32,441 nucleotides of DNA from Rhizobium sp. Q54 (lineage in GTDB: Bacteria; Pseudomonadota; Alphaproteobacteria; Rhizobiales; Aestuariivirgaceae). The DNA is taken from positions 1 to 32,441 of the forward strand of contig CAMDBX010000048.1 of NCBI GenBank assembly GCA_945889445.1, in the 5' to 3' direction. Position 1 is the first letter of the stretch. Each line of letters starts with the position of its first letter. Of the stretch, positions 16,092-24,159 are shown piece by piece. The position numbers were made by a program, and so were the translations under genes. Below the pieces are notes generated by a model. It ran no database searches. It saw nothing but the letters and a program-made list of their open reading frames with translations, and was not told the DNA's origin.

Positions 16092-16105
16092 TTGATCCCG
16101 GTCAA
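16092..16105 (-). promoter_or_regulatory. Putative FnrL/FNR box upstream of bchE
   Basis: TTGAC-CGGG-ATCAA on the minus strand matches the FNR consensus TTGAT-N4-ATCAA in 9 of 10 positions. In known phototrophs FnrL activates bchE under low oxygen, which fits an oxygen-independent cyclase. It is placed to act on the bchE promoter. Confidence 0.7.
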
Positions 16106-16130
16106 ACTTGGGAACAGTTTCAGAAGAGGG

Positions 16131-16937
16131 TCAGGAGGCCTGCCCCAGGCTCTTCTTGAGGTCGCGGATGCGGTTGGACATCGAGATGACGTTGGCGTCA
16201 GCCTCTGATTCCGCGATGTTGGCGGATGCCAGCCGCTCCTGCCATTCGGCATTCAGCTTTTCGAGGTCGCGGGTCAGGTCCTCGGTCTGGCGTTCGGCCT
16301 CGGCCATCTTCTCGGCGATGAGCGGGTCGTCGGGCGGCGGGGCGTGGATGATGACGTCGTCGGCGGGTTGGGCCTTTGCGCGTTCGTTCAGCCGGTCGAT
16401 GCGCTGGCGCAGGCGGGCCTCGGCGTCATCTTCCGGCGGCGCTGCGGCATGGACATGGGGCGCATCTGGCGCCGGGTGGTGCGGCTTGTGGGCGCGGGTG
16501 GCGTGGGCCAGGGCCTCGTCGCGGGCGGCGAGTTCGCGGCGCAGGTCGTGCTCGGTGGCGCGGGCCTGGGCCAGTTCAAACTCAAGCTCAACCACGCGCT
16601 CGGCCAGGCGGCGATTGTCGGCGCCGCGGTTGGCCTCCAGCGCTTCCAGTTCGTGAAGCCGATTGCGATGGCGGCTGACATCAGCCATGTGCTCGGCCAT
16701 CTGCGTCTTTGCGGCTTCCAGCCGGGCGCCCAGGCGCTGCGAGAGCATGGCGTATTCGGCGCGCAGCCGGTCACGCTCGGTCTGCAGGCCGACGAGGGAG
16801 GAGGGCACCTGGCGCTGCATGCGGCGCGCGCCGACCTTGATGGCGGCGGTCCACAGGCCGCGCGCCATGAACAGCGCGATGAGGCTCGCCAGCGAGAACC
16901 CCAGCACGATCAGCAATATCGTCTCTGTCTGAGACAT
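16131..16937 (-). CDS. Membrane-anchored coiled-coil protein
   Basis: A 268-residue protein with one N-terminal transmembrane helix (TILLIVLGFSLASLIALFMA) and little else on the outside. A long charged helical region (residues about 50-155) with coiled-coil heptads follows: LRAEYAMLSQRLGARLEAAK, LAERVVELEFELAQARATEH. A His/Pro-rich break lies near residues 155-175, and a second coiled coil reaches the end (TRDLEKLNAEWQERLASANI). GGAGGGGCCTG precedes the ATG. No enzyme motif is seen. A cytoplasmic scaffold or envelope-linked role is plausible but unproven. It ends about 97 bp upstream of the bchE start and may have its own transcript. Confidence 0.7.
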   Translation of the reverse strand: MSQTETILLIVLGFSLASLIALFMARGLWTAAIKVGARRMQRQVPSSLVGLQTERDRLRAEYAMLSQRLGARLEAAKTQMAEHMADVSRHRNRLHELEALEANRGADNRRLAERVVELEFELAQARATEHDLRRELAARDEALAHATRAHKPHHPAPDAPHVHAAAPPEDDAEARLRQRIDRLNERAKAQPADDVIIHAPPPDDPLIAEKMAEAERQTEDLTRDLEKLNAEWQERLASANIAESEADANVISMSNRIRDLKKSLGQAS

Positions 16938-17040
16938 CAGGCCCCTCCGGCACTCGCACTACAGTAGCCAATCGGCCGGCCGAATGCCAGCCCGCGGCGT
17001 GCCCGGTGCCGTCAAATCGCGCAAAGGTGACGTGACGATG

Positions 17041-17061
17041 GCCGCCCCCCGGGGAGGCGGC
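17041..17061. repeat. GC hairpin downstream of DUF1134 gene
   Basis: gccgcccccc / ggggaggcggc forms a strong near-palindrome shortly after the DUF1134 stop. On the minus strand no T-run follows, so it may stabilise a 3' end rather than terminate transcription. Confidence 0.4.
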
Positions 17062-17073
17062 AAAGGTTTGGCG

Positions 17074-17670
17074 TCAGAAGGGGTTCCAGGTCGGCTTGCT
17101 GGAATATTTCAGGTAGCCGACATTGGCGCCCAGGCGGGCACCGACGCCGGTGCGGATGGGCGCCAGCACGATGTTGCCCTGCTGCTGGAAGTTCACCCCC
17201 ACGCCGCCGATGAAATAGGCCGAGCCCTCGACGCCGCCGAAGCGGGTGTAGAGTTCCGTGGGGCTGTGGGAATTGTAGACCAGCACCAGGCTGCGCGAGC
17301 CGTTGCCGCCGAAGTCGAAGCCGACCGACGGGCCCTGCCAGTAGATGCGCTGCTGTTCGCCCGACTTGTAATAGATGGTGCCTTCGCCATAGCGCAGGCC
17401 GCCGACGAAGGAACCGGCCAATTCCTCGCCCACGATATAGGCGGTGGGCTGGCCCTGCTTCTCGAACACGGTCTCTACGGCGCGCGCGAAATCGCGCGAG
17501 GCCTTGCCGAAGAAGCCGTGGCCGGCGTTGACGATCTCATCCGGCGTGAAGGTGTCACTCGAGGTGGCTTGAGCCTTGGACACGGAACCCGTGGTCTGGG
17601 CCTGGGCGGGAAGCGGTGCGGCGGCGAGCAGGCCGAGCGCCAGCGAAACGATCATCGACTTCTTGAGCAT
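17074..17670 (-). CDS. DUF1134 family exported protein
   Basis: A 198-residue protein with a Sec signal peptide (MIVSLALGLLAAAPLPAQAQ). It matches DUF1134: FTPDEIVNAGHGFFGKASRD, AVETVFEKQGQPTAYIVGEE, FVGGLRYGEGTIYYK, IYWQGPSVGFDFGGNGSRSL and a C-terminal VGVNFQQQGNIVLAPIRTGV stretch. The family resembles YSC84/lipid-binding envelope proteins and is common in Rhizobiales. GAGGAG four bases before the ATG at 17670 fixes the start; the longer frame upstream lacks a site. The role is likely periplasmic and its ligand is unknown. Confidence 0.85.
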   Translation of the reverse strand: MLKKSMIVSLALGLLAAAPLPAQAQTTGSVSKAQATSSDTFTPDEIVNAGHGFFGKASRDFARAVETVFEKQGQPTAYIVGEELAGSFVGGLRYGEGTIYYKSGEQQRIYWQGPSVGFDFGGNGSRSLVLVYNSHSPTELYTRFGGVEGSAYFIGGVGVNFQQQGNIVLAPIRTGVGARLGANVGYLKYSSKPTWNPF

Positions 17671-17803
17671 GGGACTCCTCACGCAATTGACATCGAAGTG
17701 GTGCCAGCCGCTCATGGCGAGCCGATGGCAGCACCCCTCATGGGGCGAAGAGTAACAGCGGGGACTTGCGCGTTGGTTAACGCTTCCTCAAGCCAGGGTA
17801 GCG

Positions 17804-18583
17804 TCAGGCGCTGGCAATGAAGCCCGGATTGTCGTAGCCGCGGGCCCGCTTGCCATAGCTGAGCACCGGGCCCTCCACGGTGACGACCTTGCCGCCCGCC
17901 GCCAGCAGCACGGCGTGGCCCGCCGCCGTGTCCCATTCCATGGTGCGGCCGAAGCGCGGGTAGAGGTCAGCCTCCGCCGCGGCGATGAGGCAGAACTTCA
18001 GGGACGAGCCCGCCGAGCAGAGAGACTTGACCTTGACCGTCTTGAGGAAGTCCTCGGTGGCCTGGTCACGGTGCGAGCGCGAGGCGACCACGGTGGCGCC
18101 GTCGGCGGGGAGGGGGCGGACGGCGAGCCGGTGCCAGGCTGAGACGGTATCGCCATCGACCTTGCCGTGCGCGGCGCCCATACCCTTCTCGCCCCAGAAG
18201 ATGCGCTTCAGTGCGGGGGCATAGACCACGCCCGCCACCGGCACGCCATGTTCGACAAGGGCAATGTTGACGGTGAACTCGCCGTTCTTCGAAATGAATT
18301 CCTTGGTGCCGTCGAGCGGGTCGACGAGGAAGAACTTCGTGGACACGTCCGGGATGCGGCCCGCCGAGGCGGCCTCCTCGGAGATCACCGGCACGGAGCC
18401 GTCGATTTTCGACAGGCCGGTGAGAATGATGCGCTCGGCGGCCTCGTCAGCCTCGGTCACCGGCGTCAGGTCGCCCTTCTCCTTGGCGGAGAAATCGGTG
18501 GCGTAGATCGCCATGATCTCGGTTCCGGCACGGATCGACAGGTCGACGAGGGACTGCAGCAAGGAGGAGGGGACGGGATTCAT
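17804..18583 (-). CDS. cysQ: 3'(2'),5'-bisphosphate nucleotidase CysQ
   Basis: A 259-residue member of the inositol monophosphatase fold that removes the 3'-phosphate from PAP, the by-product of sulfate assimilation and sulfotransfer. Metal-binding motifs are intact: ISEE at residues 67-70, VDPLDGTKEF at 87-96 and EWDTAAGHAVL from 216. The SSLKFCLIAAAEADLYPRFG stretch is typical of CysQ rather than SuhB. It diverges from chpT, with about 125 bp between the starts. A sulfotransferase-like gene lies 4 kb away and would yield PAP if it uses PAPS, but the two are not in one operon. Confidence 0.93.
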   Translation of the reverse strand: MNPVPSSLLQSLVDLSIRAGTEIMAIYATDFSAKEKGDLTPVTEADEAAERIILTGLSKIDGSVPVISEEAASAGRIPDVSTKFFLVDPLDGTKEFISKNGEFTVNIALVEHGVPVAGVVYAPALKRIFWGEKGMGAAHGKVDGDTVSAWHRLAVRPLPADGATVVASRSHRDQATEDFLKTVKVKSLCSAGSSLKFCLIAAAEADLYPRFGRTMEWDTAAGHAVLLAAGGKVVTVEGPVLSYGKRARGYDNPGFIASA

Positions 18584-18708
18584 CGGGATGGTCTCTCCGG
18601 GGTATCGCGGGCCGTTTCTTGGTCGCGAAATGCCGGGCCGTCAATGCGGAAATATTTAAGTCTCGGTGCTACAACAGTCACACGAATCACTCGTCCCAAG
18701 GAACACCC

Positions 18709-19350
18709 ATGTCCGACCTCGCCCCCGTGGATGCGAAGCTCTCCGATCTCGACCTTGCCGCACTGTTGTGCAGCCGCGTCTGCCATGACGTGATCTCGCC
18801 GGTGGGCGCCATCGCCAACGGGCTGGAGCTGATCGACGACCCCGAGATGGACGCCGAGACCAAGGCGACGGCCCTCGACATGGTGCGCTCCTCCGCCAAG
18901 ACGGCGGCGGCGAAGCTGAAGTTCTGCCGCATCGCCTTTGGCGCTGCGGGCTCGGCGGGTGCGCTGGTCGACATGGGCGAGGCGGGCGAGATCGCCAAGG
19001 CCTTCGTGGGTGACGAGAAGGTGAAGCTCGAGTGGAACGCGCCCCGCGAGAACCGCCCGAAGCAGCAGGTGAAGCTGGTCCTCAACATGATGCTGATGGC
19101 GATGGCGGGAATTCCGCGCGGCGGCCTCGTCACCGTTACCGTCGAAGGCGACACCTTCACGGCGCGCGCCGCCGGCGACCGTGCCAAGGTGCCGGAACAG
19201 ATTTCAGGCGTGCTGGCGGGAACGACCGAATTGACCGCACTCGATGCCCGACTCGTTCAGCCCTATTACGCCAAGCAGCTGGCGCGCTCCGCCGGACTGT
19301 CGCTCAGCATGGACATGGACGAGGCGGACGTCGTCGTGAAGGCGGCCTGA
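18709..19350 (+). CDS. chpT: Histidine phosphotransferase ChpT
   Basis: A 213-residue phosphotransferase that carries phosphate from the hybrid kinase CckA to CtrA and CpdR in the alphaproteobacterial cell-cycle pathway. The N-terminal helix LAALLCSRVCHDVISPVGAI contains the phosphorylated His26. The second helix (LDMVRSSAKTAAAKLKFCRI) completes the dimerisation bundle, and the remainder is the degenerate ATPase-like domain of ChpT, lacking ATP-binding motifs. ATG at 18709 follows AAGGA at 18697-18701. One GANTC site (18684-18688) sits just upstream. The substrate ctrA lies 1 kb away. Confidence 0.93.
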   Translation: MSDLAPVDAKLSDLDLAALLCSRVCHDVISPVGAIANGLELIDDPEMDAETKATALDMVRSSAKTAAAKLKFCRIAFGAAGSAGALVDMGEAGEIAKAFVGDEKVKLEWNAPRENRPKQQVKLVLNMMLMAMAGIPRGGLVTVTVEGDTFTARAAGDRAKVPEQISGVLAGTTELTALDARLVQPYYAKQLARSAGLSLSMDMDEADVVVKAA

Positions 19351-19613
19351 GGCCAGACTACCAGCGCAGCACCCAGCCCGCCTGCCAGCAGACCTGCGAG
19401 GAAGCCGGTGAGTGCTGGCCTGGTGGAAGCGCCCTGCCGGATGCCCCAGAGCGCAAGGGCGAGCGGCAACAGGCCGAAGGCCGGAACCAGCACGAGGCAG
19501 TGCAGCCAGCTGGTGCCCATCTGTGCCGACCGCCAGGCGGACGCTGGCAGCACCGCGCGTTCATAACCCACGGCGGCAACAAGCAGGGCGGGGGCGGCGA
19601 GGATGATCCACAA
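19351..19613 (-). pseudogene. NrsF/DUF1109 anti-sigma factor fragment
   Basis: The minus-strand frame encodes hydrophobic helices WIILAAPALLVAAVGYERAV, then MGTSWLHCLVLVPAFGLLPL and GASTRPALTGFLAGLLAGGL. The SWxxC and G.xTRPxLxGxxAGLxAGGxGA patterns are those of NrsF (DUF1109), the membrane anti-sigma factor of ECF SigF. The N-terminal helices are missing, the conserved HC and final helix are missing (the frame runs into antisense of chpT), and a 10-bp tandem duplication at 19605-19624 shifts the frame. No sigF is visible nearby. I read this as a decayed fragment. Confidence 0.6.
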
Positions 19614-19624
19614 CGATCCACAAC
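19605..19624. repeat. 10-bp tandem duplication gatccacaac x2
   Basis: Two exact adjacent copies at 19605-19614 and 19615-19624. Removing one copy would join the NrsF-like frame to an upstream in-frame ATG (MVKRPRASLWIIL), so the duplication is a frameshift in that remnant. Confidence 0.75.
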
Positions 19625-19645
19625 GATGCGCGCGGGCGCTTCACC

Positions 19646-20095
19646 ATGCGCCGCCTTGGCCCCGGCGCATTCACCTTCCGCGCGCGGCTTGGTGCCGGCG
19701 ACAGCCTTGGGTCTGCGGCAGATGCCGGCCTTGCCGGGGAACCTTCCTTCGACGTGGCGGCAGCCCTTGCCGCGCTGTTCGCCGATGAATATCGCCTGCC
19801 GCTGCTGCCGCCGGAACTTGCCGCGCGCCTGGCGATGATGGTTGAAATCGGTGTGCCGCTGTTGCTCTTCGCCTGGCTTGCCACCCGGCTGGCAACGCTG
19901 CCGCTGATCGCCATGACGCTGGTGATCGTCACCTTCGTCTATCCGGCGTCATGGGTGGAAAGCCTGCTGTGGGGCAGGGTGCTGGTGATGATCCTCACGC
20001 GGGGTCCGGGCGTCATCTCGCTCGACCACCTGATCGAGCGCTGGTTCACGGCGCGTGAGCAGGGGGTTCCCAGCTTTCATCCGGCGCGGGCCTGA
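19646..20095 (+). CDS. DoxX family membrane protein, N-terminus altered
   Basis: A 149-residue ORF whose residues from about 36 match DoxX: FDVAAALAALFADEYRLPLL, then helices MMVEIGVPLLLFAWLATRLA and LPLIAMTLVIVTFVYPASW, and the closing LTRGPGVISLDHLIERWF. The usual first helix with the FWxSGxTK motif is absent. Residues 1-35 (MRRLGPGAFTFRARLGAGDS) look unrelated, so the gene is probably truncated or rearranged at its 5' end. DoxX genes accompany nrsF and bufABC in SigF-type loci, and the neighbouring nrsF fragment supports a shared origin. It may be nonfunctional. Confidence 0.65.
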   Translation: MRRLGPGAFTFRARLGAGDSLGSAADAGLAGEPSFDVAAALAALFADEYRLPLLPPELAARLAMMVEIGVPLLLFAWLATRLATLPLIAMTLVIVTFVYPASWVESLLWGRVLVMILTRGPGVISLDHLIERWFTAREQGVPSFHPARA

Positions 20096-20106
20096 TCCGC
20101 GCAACT

Positions 20107-20165
20107 CGTCCTCTCCCGTGAAACGGGAGAGGACGGGGGCCCAACGAAGTTGGGGAAGGTGAGGG
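20107..20165. repeat. Dispersed palindromic repeat, copy 2
   Basis: Inverted copy of 11087-11146. It includes the hairpin cgtcctctcccgt...acgggagaggacg and CCCAACGAAGTTGGGG. It fills the gap between the doxX-like gene and the ctrA terminator. Confidence 0.75.
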
Positions 20166-20199
20166 AACGCGGTCTCCGGCGACTGCAGCGTGCGCCCTC

Positions 20200-20262
20200 C
20201 CTCATCTCCCCGTTGCGTTCCGCAACGGGTCCCTTCTTCTCCCGCTGAAGGAGCGGGAGAAG
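20200..20262. repeat. Two adjacent hairpins in intergenic repeat
   Basis: cccgttgcg-ttc-cgcaacggg at 20209-20229 and cttctcccgct-gaagg-agcgggagaag at 20236-20262. The second resembles the hairpin at 11363-11391. They are part of the same mosaic of intergenic palindromes as 20107-20165. Confidence 0.65.
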
Positions 20263-20277
20263 ACATCTGGCCCAAAC

Positions 20278-20307
20278 AAAGAGGCCGCCCGGTGGGCGGC
20301 CTCTTTT
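20278..20307 (-). terminator. Terminator downstream of ctrA
   Basis: A 13-bp perfect stem (aaagaggccgccc with gggcggcctcttt, loop ggt). On the minus strand it is followed by GTTTGG; on the plus strand TTTTGT overlaps the arm, so it can act in both directions. It lies 17 bases past the ctrA stop. Confidence 0.85.
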
Positions 20308-20323
20308 GTCGGTCACGGCGAGA

Positions 20324-21034
<711 letters not shown>

Positions 21035-21429
21035 CTCGAATCCCCTATGGTCCCTAGCCCCGTTCTGGAGCCTTCCGGTTTGCGCGGCCGACCAGGCCTT
21101 GGCGCACAACTAACCGTTAACGATGACGCTTAAGATATGTCGGGAAAGGTTAACAAACCCTAATCTCACAGCAGAATCCTGTTGACTCGTTAACCGAGAT
21201 GTAGGGTCCGATTCCCCTGAACCGCTACATCTAGATGCCAACAGCGGCGCAACGGCGCCAAAACCCCTGTGTACCGGCACGACTGGCCGGTAACCGCCCC
21301 TTAAGCTTACCGGGCCATCATGTGAACTGCACGACTGCCGGAATCTCTTGCGTAGGTGATTCGGCGAATCGTGGGAAGGGGGCGTTTGGGACGCCTTCCA
21401 GACTTTGTGAGTAGAGTAAGGGGTCCAAT
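21035..21429. promoter_or_regulatory. ctrA/fliJ divergent regulatory region
   Basis: A long spacer of about 395 bases. It holds six GANTC sites (21174, 21184, 21210, 21341, 21358 and 21366) and three GTTAAC palindromes (21116, 21149, 21189). One of these forms TTAA-N9-TTAA at 21117-21133, close to but 2 bases wider than the CtrA box TTAA-N7-TTAAC. This fits autoregulation by CtrA and methylation-linked (CcrM/GcrA) control of ctrA as in Caulobacter. Individual promoters cannot be assigned by eye. Confidence 0.65.
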
Positions 21430-21807
21430 ATGCGTTCACGCGAAACGCTCCTCCGGCTGCACCGTTTCCGCACCGAGGAAAAGCGGCGCCAGGTTGCCGA
21501 CATCGACTTCATGATCCAGGATTTCACCCGGAAGTTCGATGATCTCGATGCGCAGGTGAAGTTCGAGGAAGGCCGCACCGGCGTCAGCGACCCCAGCCAT
21601 TTCAACTATTCCCTGTCGGCCAAATCGGCCCGTGCGCGGCGCGACAATCTGCTGCGCTCGATCGGCGAATTGCGCGACCAGCTCAACGAGGCCCAGCTTG
21701 CGCTGGCCAATGAAGAGCAGGAACTGCGCCGCGCCGAGATGCTGGCCGAGAAGGACGCAATGGGCTTCGGTGCCGCGATGCCGCTGCAGGTTGCCGCGAT
21801 GCGGTGA
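21430..21807 (+). CDS. fliJ: Flagellar export chaperone FliJ
   Basis: A 125-residue helical protein matching the alphaproteobacterial FliJ family, a coiled-coil subunit that links the flagellar export ATPase FliI to the export gate and recycles chaperones. It opens with RETLLRLHRFRTEEKRRQVA, then GRTGVSDPSHFNYSLSAKSA and RRDNLLRSIGELRDQLNEAQ, ending with an acidic LANEEQELRRAEMLAEKD helix. The AAGGGGTCCAAT ribosome site fixes the ATG. It is separate from any fliI in this window and divergent from ctrA, whose product controls flagellar genes. Confidence 0.85.
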   Translation: MRSRETLLRLHRFRTEEKRRQVADIDFMIQDFTRKFDDLDAQVKFEEGRTGVSDPSHFNYSLSAKSARARRDNLLRSIGELRDQLNEAQLALANEEQELRRAEMLAEKDAMGFGAAMPLQVAAMR

Positions 21808-21836
21808 CGGCCGATCGCCATCATCAAGTTTCGAGG

Positions 21837-21866
21837 TCGCCGGGCATGCCCCGGCGATTTTCGTTT
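21837..21866 (+). terminator. Terminator after fliJ
   Basis: Stem tcgccggg / cccggcga (21837-21844 with 21850-21857), loop catgc, followed by TTTTCGTTT on the plus strand, 30 bases past the fliJ stop. Confidence 0.8.
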
Positions 21867-21885
21867 GAGGGCGCATATTTGTTCC

Positions 21886-21967
21886 GTCACCCTGGCGAAG
21901 GCCGGGGTCCCGCTTTGGTTCGGCACATGCGGTGAGAAAGCGGGATCCCGGCCTTCGCCGGGGTGGC
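21886..21967. repeat. Long inverted repeat (31-bp arms)
   Basis: Arms at 21886-21916 and 21937-21967 match at 28 of 31 positions (core GGCGAAGGCCGGG). It separates the fliJ terminator from the sulfotransferase-like stop, and differs in sequence from the palindromes at 11087 and 13255. It is a typical large intergenic REP of alphaproteobacteria. Confidence 0.8.
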
Positions 21968-21991
21968 GGCACGAAAGGGCGGTGCTCAGCT

Positions 21992-22708
21992 TCAGAGCTT
22001 GAACGCCTTCAGCCGCTCATAAGAGGGCCGCGCCTCATCGGCGATGTTCTGGAGGTGGGCGGGAAGCGGGGCGGGTTCCGGCGGGGGTGCGCCGAAGCCT
22101 GTGGAGGCCCATACGGCATTGTACCAGTGCGGCGCCCAGACGCCATCGAAGGGCTTGGGCCCCGAGGGCCATGACAGCATGTGATCATCGAAGGCAATGC
22201 CGCAGGCTTCGCAGAGGCGGTTGAGGGTGCCGCGCGGGTCGTTCAGGATGTCGTCGGTGTCGACCACAGGGGGCGCGTGGCCCAGCTGCTGGGCCACCAT
22301 GTCGAAGATCTCCGCCTGCTCGACGAAGCCGATGTCGCGCAATGTCACGTCCGACCACTTCTTGGTATAGCTCGTCAGCACGCGCTCCGGCGCGCGGATG
22401 AGGAAGGCGTTGGTGAGGCCATTGATCCAGCTTCTGTCCCAGCCCTTCAGCATGTGGTGCGTCATGTGCTTCTGGTAGAAGACGGGCTTTGGCGCGGCGC
22501 CGAGGCACTTCGCCACGAGGCTGTCCCAGTCCTTGTCGTCCGCTGCGATGATCTCGTCGCGCATCGGGTGGTCGTTGCCGTGGTGGACGAGCGAGAAGGC
22601 GTAGAAGGGTTCGTCCCAGGCCACGCAATCCGGCCGGTTGCCGAAGCAATACATCATGGCGGTCGAGATGTTGCGCGGGCCCGACCACATGGCGATGTTG
22701 GTGCTCAT
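21992..22708 (-). CDS. Sulfotransferase-like P-loop protein
   Basis: A 238-residue protein of the sulfotransferase fold. The 5'-phosphosulfate loop appears as WSGPRNISTAMMYCFGNRPD at residues 8-27, and the 3'-phosphate region as AFLIRAPERVLTSYTKKWSD. It lacks an obvious signal, so it is cytoplasmic. The start codon follows the aminotransferase stop with one base between (TAGCATG), so translation is coupled. This pair recurs in alphaproteobacteria. The acceptor is unknown; some relatives may not transfer sulfate at all. Confidence 0.75.
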   Translation of the reverse strand: MSTNIAMWSGPRNISTAMMYCFGNRPDCVAWDEPFYAFSLVHHGNDHPMRDEIIAADDKDWDSLVAKCLGAAPKPVFYQKHMTHHMLKGWDRSWINGLTNAFLIRAPERVLTSYTKKWSDVTLRDIGFVEQAEIFDMVAQQLGHAPPVVDTDDILNDPRGTLNRLCEACGIAFDDHMLSWPSGPKPFDGVWAPHWYNAVWASTGFGAPPPEPAPLPAHLQNIADEARPSYERLKAFKL

Positions 22709-22709
22709 G

Positions 22710-23651
22710 CTAGAGGCTCCTCCGCGCGTCCTTGACGCAGAGTTCCTTGTAGGCAGCCGACAGCCGGCGCGAGATTGGGCCAGCGCCCGACCACTCCTCA
22801 TTCGACAAGGGGTTGCGCACCGGCCGGCCGTCGATGATCCGTACCGGGATCAATCCCGCGAAGGTGCCGGTGACGAAGGCTTCATCCGCGCCATAGACAT
22901 CGTAAAGCGAGAAGGGCTTCTCGAACACCGGGATGCCGAGGTCTTTCGCCAGCCTAATCATGTTGCCGCGCGTGATGCCGGGGATGCAGTACTGCCCGGT
23001 TGAGGTCCACAGCTCGCCGCGCCTGACGATGAAGAAATGCGTCGAGTTGCAGGTGGCGACGAAGCCGTGTGGATCGAGCATCAGGGCTTCATCGGCGCCT
23101 GCATTGGCCGCCTGGATGCAGGCGGTGATGCAGTTGAGCTTCGAGTGCGAGTTGAGCTTCTGGTCCTGCACGTCCGGATAGCCGCGTCGCACATTGACGG
23201 TGTGGAGCGACAGGCCCTTCTCCATCTTCTCAGGGTTGGGCGTCTTGTATTCCGGAATGATGACGATGGTGGGCTTGCCGATCGTCACGCGCGGGTCCTG
23301 GTAGGGCGTTGCCTTCACGCCGCGGGTGACCATGAGGCGGATGTGGACGCCGTCTTCCATCTTGTTGGCATCAAGGCAGTCGAACAGGCGCTTCACCAGC
23401 TCGTCAGGCGCAAGTCCGATGTCCATGAAGATGGCCTTGGCGCCTTCATAGAGCCGCTCGATGTGCTCACGCAGGAAGGGAACGCCACCCTTCACCATGC
23501 GCAGGCCCTCCCACACGCCGTCGCCGAGGATGAAGCCTGAGTCGAAGACGGACACCATCGCCTCCGCGCGCGGCGTGAGCTTGCCGTTGACCGAGATCAG
23601 GATGTTCAGGTTGCGGGGGTCGATCTGGACGTCGTGGATGTTGTCGGCCAT
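22710..23651 (-). CDS. Class IV (branched-chain-like) aminotransferase
   Basis: A 313-residue PLP enzyme of fold type IV (branched-chain, D-alanine and aminodeoxychorismate lyase group). It has SVFDSGFILGDGVWEGLRM near residue 34, REHIERLYEGAKAI, Lys171 in SHSKLNCI as the likely PLP lysine, and the phosphate-binding CIPGITRGNMIRLAKDLGIP followed by DEAFVTGTFAGLIPV. The N-terminus is short and there is no signal. It is first in a tight two-gene operon with the sulfotransferase-like gene. Because ilvD is unlinked, it need not be the housekeeping branched-chain enzyme, and a D-amino acid or specialised 2-oxo acid substrate is possible. Confidence 0.85.
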   Translation of the reverse strand: MADNIHDVQIDPRNLNILISVNGKLTPRAEAMVSVFDSGFILGDGVWEGLRMVKGGVPFLREHIERLYEGAKAIFMDIGLAPDELVKRLFDCLDANKMEDGVHIRLMVTRGVKATPYQDPRVTIGKPTIVIIPEYKTPNPEKMEKGLSLHTVNVRRGYPDVQDQKLNSHSKLNCITACIQAANAGADEALMLDPHGFVATCNSTHFFIVRRGELWTSTGQYCIPGITRGNMIRLAKDLGIPVFEKPFSLYDVYGADEAFVTGTFAGLIPVRIIDGRPVRNPLSNEEWSGAGPISRRLSAAYKELCVKDARRSL

Positions 23652-23906
23652 TGCTTTCTCACAGGAACTGGTCAGGCTGTTTAGCGCGCGGAGGGCCCGA
23701 ATGCATCCCCCCAGCTACCGGGCGCTACCGGAACGCGCGAATTACCTTGCCGTTCGGTCTGGGCCTCCCCATATCAAGCATTTACTTCCGACATGTTTCA
23801 GATGTTTACGGCCGGCGAGAGCAATCTTGCCGAAGCGCGCGCGGCAACGCGGGTGTCGATCTGCGGGCCAATCGGCTGGCAGTGGTTTCAGACAAGGATG
23901 ATTTCA

Positions 23907-24032
23907 ATGACCAATACAAATAGCACGCCCGACGTGACCAAGCCCGTCGTCGCCCAGCCGAAGCCCGAGACGATGGTTCCCAAGGTCGACCCGGCAAAGC
24001 CCGAGAGCCCCGCCTCCGCGCCCAAGGCCTAA
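23907..24032 (+). CDS. Small Pro/Lys-rich hypothetical protein
   Basis: 41 residues, MTNTNSTPDVTKPVVAQPKP onward, with no hydrophobic segment, probably disordered. AAGGA at 23894-23898, eight bases before the ATG, supports the start. No family is recognised. It is followed by a hairpin at 24041-24073. Confidence 0.5.
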   Translation: MTNTNSTPDVTKPVVAQPKPETMVPKVDPAKPESPASAPKA

Positions 24033-24040
24033 GCAAACTT

Positions 24041-24073
24041 GCGGAGCCGGAGCGATCATTTCTCCGGCTCTGC
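24041..24073. terminator. Hairpin after small ORF, possible terminator
   Basis: gcggagccggag / ctccggctctgc (one G-T pair), 9-base loop, trailed on the plus strand by AAACTTTCGG. It is 8 bases past the stop at 24032. The weak T content makes it a doubtful terminator. Confidence 0.45.
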
Positions 24074-24159
24074 AAACTTTCGGCCTCGGGTATCGCGACA
24101 CGTGTTCCACCCGGACAATGTTTTGACTGAACCGCACGACCTGGCGCAGGCGGGCGATA

